Below, piece after piece: positions 62,681-64,000 of a DNA stretch of 64,000 nt; positions within the stretch are counted from its first letter, which is position 1, and each line of letters starts with the position of its first letter. Made by a program: the position numbers and the translations under genes. The stretch lies in NCBI GenBank assembly GCA_014382365.1, contig JACNJW010000027.1, positions 62,001-126,000 of the forward strand. The letters are read 5' to 3'. This DNA comes from SAR324 cluster bacterium (GTDB lineage: Bacteria > SAR324 > NAC60-12). Below the pieces are notes generated by a model. It worked only from the letters and a program-made list of their open reading frames with translations. It was not told the origin of the DNA and did no database searches.

Positions 62681-64000
62681 TTATGGATTTTTATTATTTT
62701 TGAGCAAAATATTTTCCGGACGAAGTTGATGATATTCCGTCACATTCTGAACAGCAGCAGCGGTAGCTAAGAGACTGCGGTCCTCAAATCGCCGTCCCAT
62801 TAACTGTAACCCAACTGGTAACCCTGCTTTGGTTGGGCGCCCAGGAATTGAGATTGCAGGCGTTCGAGTTAGGTTTGCCAATACACTGCAAATATCTGCC
62901 AGATACATGGCCAGCGGATTTTCAGTTTTTTCAGCCAACTTGAATGCAGGAAAGGGTGAGACTGGCCCCATAACAAAATCAAATTCGGTAAATAACTGTT
63001 CTACCTGCTGTTCCATCCAGGCTCTAACCTGCACTGCTCGGCCGTAGTATTGATCATAATATCCGGAACTTAGTACAAATGTTCCGAGCATTATTCTACG
63101 TTTAACTTCCTCGCCAAATCCTTCTTTCCTGCTGCTTGCATAAAGTGATTTCAGGTTTGGCTGCTCTTGCTTACGGACTCCATAACGAATTCCGTCAAAA
63201 CGCCCCAGATTGGAACTTGCTTCTGCAAAGGCAAGAACATAATAGGTCGGAATTACATATTTCAAAAACTCAAGTGCTCTGCGTTCAACTACTGCCCCCT
63301 GTTTTTGCAGCATCTCAACTAATTCATTCACACTTTCCACCACTTCCGGATCAGCAGATTCCACATCAACGTATTCTTCCGGGAGACAAAATCGCAACCC
63401 TGAAAGCTCTAATTCCGGAGGTGCGGAAGGCAATACGGTTTTGGCAGAAGTACTGTCATTGACATCATGTCCGGCAATGACAGCAAAAGCATAACTACAG
63501 TCTGAGGCATTCTGAGCAAAACAGCCGATTTGATCCAGTGATGAGCCGTAAGCAACCAGGCCGTAACGTGAAACTGTACCGTAAGTTGGTTTCAATCCAG
63601 TCACACCACACATTGACGCAGGTTGACGTACAGAACCGCCGGTATCGGAGCCCAACGCCAGCAAAGACATTCCGCAGGCAACAGATACTGCTCCACCGCC
63701 GCTGCTTCCGCCAGGAACACGCTCTGTGTCCCATGGATTAAGAGTAGGCCCATATGCTGAATTTTCAGTGGATGAACCCATTGCAAACTCATCCATGTTT
63801 GTAGTTCCAATTATCAGTGCATCTTCAGCCAACAATTTTTCCACAACAGTAGCATGGTAGGGTGAATGATACTCAGCAAGAATTTTTGAACCACATGAGT
63901 TACTCAAATCCGGATCATTGATACAGATATTATCTTTGATTGAAACCGGAATTCCTGCCAGTTTACCAACCGACTTACCGGATGCAATTTTCTCATCAAT
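62681..64000 (-). CDS. gatA: Glutamyl-tRNA(Gln)/Asp-tRNA(Asn) amidotransferase subunit A (5' end off the window)
   Basis: 439 residues visible. The frame is open to base 64000, so about 45-50 N-terminal residues are missing. Amidase-signature triad: Lys in PVSIKDN (visible residue 22), the cis-Ser in GGSVRQPASM and the nucleophile region PGGSSGGGAVSVACG/GSDTGGS. The C-terminal part PTKAGLPVGLQLMGR is typical of GatA. Works with GatB and GatC (not visible) to amidate mischarged tRNA. A TTG at 63907 could be mistaken for a start. Probably co-transcribed with serS. Confidence 0.95.
   Translation of the reverse strand: MDEKIASGKSVGKLAGIPVSIKDNICINDPDLSNSCGSKILAEYHSPYHATVVEKLLAEDALIIGTTNMDEFAMGSSTENSAYGPTLNPWDTERVPGGSSGGGAVSVACGMSLLALGSDTGGSVRQPASMCGVTGLKPTYGTVSRYGLVAYGSSLDQIGCFAQNASDCSYAFAVIAGHDVNDSTSAKTVLPSAPPELELSGLRFCLPEEYVDVESADPEVVESVNELVEMLQKQGAVVERRALEFLKYVIPTYYVLAFAEASSNLGRFDGIRYGVRKQEQPNLKSLYASSRKEGFGEEVKRRIMLGTFVLSSGYYDQYYGRAVQVRAWMEQQVEQLFTEFDFVMGPVSPFPAFKLAEKTENPLAMYLADICSVLANLTRTPAISIPGRPTKAGLPVGLQLMGRRFEDRSLLATAAAVQNVTEYHQLRPENILLKNNKNP

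Noticed and set aside
63905-63907. TTG as the start of gatA
   Set aside because: The frame is open to the window edge and the upstream residues include the catalytic Lys region PVSIKDN, so the gene is truncated by the window rather than short.

Overview
The window reads as chromosome from a Gram-negative heterotrophic bacterium, moderately AT-rich. The evidence is a type II secretion GspL and GspE, lipoproteins with lipoboxes, a predicted outer-membrane barrel, periplasmic binding proteins and SecDF. The gene set (TrpE-TrpG fusion, TrpB2, acryloyl-CoA reductase-like AcuI, several amine and amino-acid uptake and degradation genes) resembles marine deltaproteobacteria-like lineages such as SAR324. 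That placement is inference from family resemblance and was not tested. I see no rRNA, tRNA, CRISPR array, insertion sequence, integrase or phage gene. About 90% of the window is coding.

Layout. 1-17.6 kb: the 3' part of gspL, a tricorn protease, a zinc-ribbon coiled-coil protein and a small lipoprotein on the + strand. Then trpF-trpE(G) on the - strand, then a + strand block with a DUF167 protein, a large TPR protein, a membrane protein with a carboxypeptidase-regulatory-like fold, gspM/pilO-like, pilP/gspC-like and gspE. 17.9-24.9 kb: a complete Liv-type ABC importer (livJHMGF) followed by an acetylpolyamine deacetylase-like enzyme and an SSAT-like acetyltransferase. 25.2-32.5 kb: a sodium:solute symporter with a structured leader, small membrane proteins, a CBS-DUF294 nucleotidyltransferase-like protein, a lone receiver domain, and a membrane PAS/degenerate-kinase protein fused to a DnaQ exonuclease. 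32.7-46.6 kb: nitrogen and amino-acid catabolism. This includes a carbamoylase, a C45 acyltransferase, kbl-tdh, a His/Lys/Arg-type importer, a four-gene cluster whose order matches Bacillus yodT-S-R-Q (beta-lysine degradation), and a PuuB-like oxidase. 46.9-51.6 kb: a methyltransferase, yajC-secD-secF and tyrA. 51.6-60.2 kb (- strand): a tight four-gene envelope cluster (outer-membrane barrel, two lipoproteins, chimeric tetraheme cytochrome) downstream of a small ORF, trpB2, acuI and another small ORF. 60.3-64 kb: rnhA, ytfJ-like, serS and the 3' part of gatA.

How it fits together. Much of the middle of the window imports and dismantles amines and amino acids. Two ABC importers and one Na+-coupled symporter sit beside deacylases, aminotransferases, CoA-transferases and oxidases. 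The strongest candidates for poorly described biology are four loci: the symporter/DUF294/receiver/pseudokinase-exonuclease locus, the polyamine acetylase-deacetylase pair behind the Liv importer, the barrel-lipoprotein-cytochrome cluster, and the TPR protein carrying a perfect 354-bp tandem duplication. Several starts were set from hairpins or ribosome-binding sites rather than taking the longest reading frame (hisQ, secF, the cytochrome, the HEAT-like lipoprotein, the 81-residue ORF).
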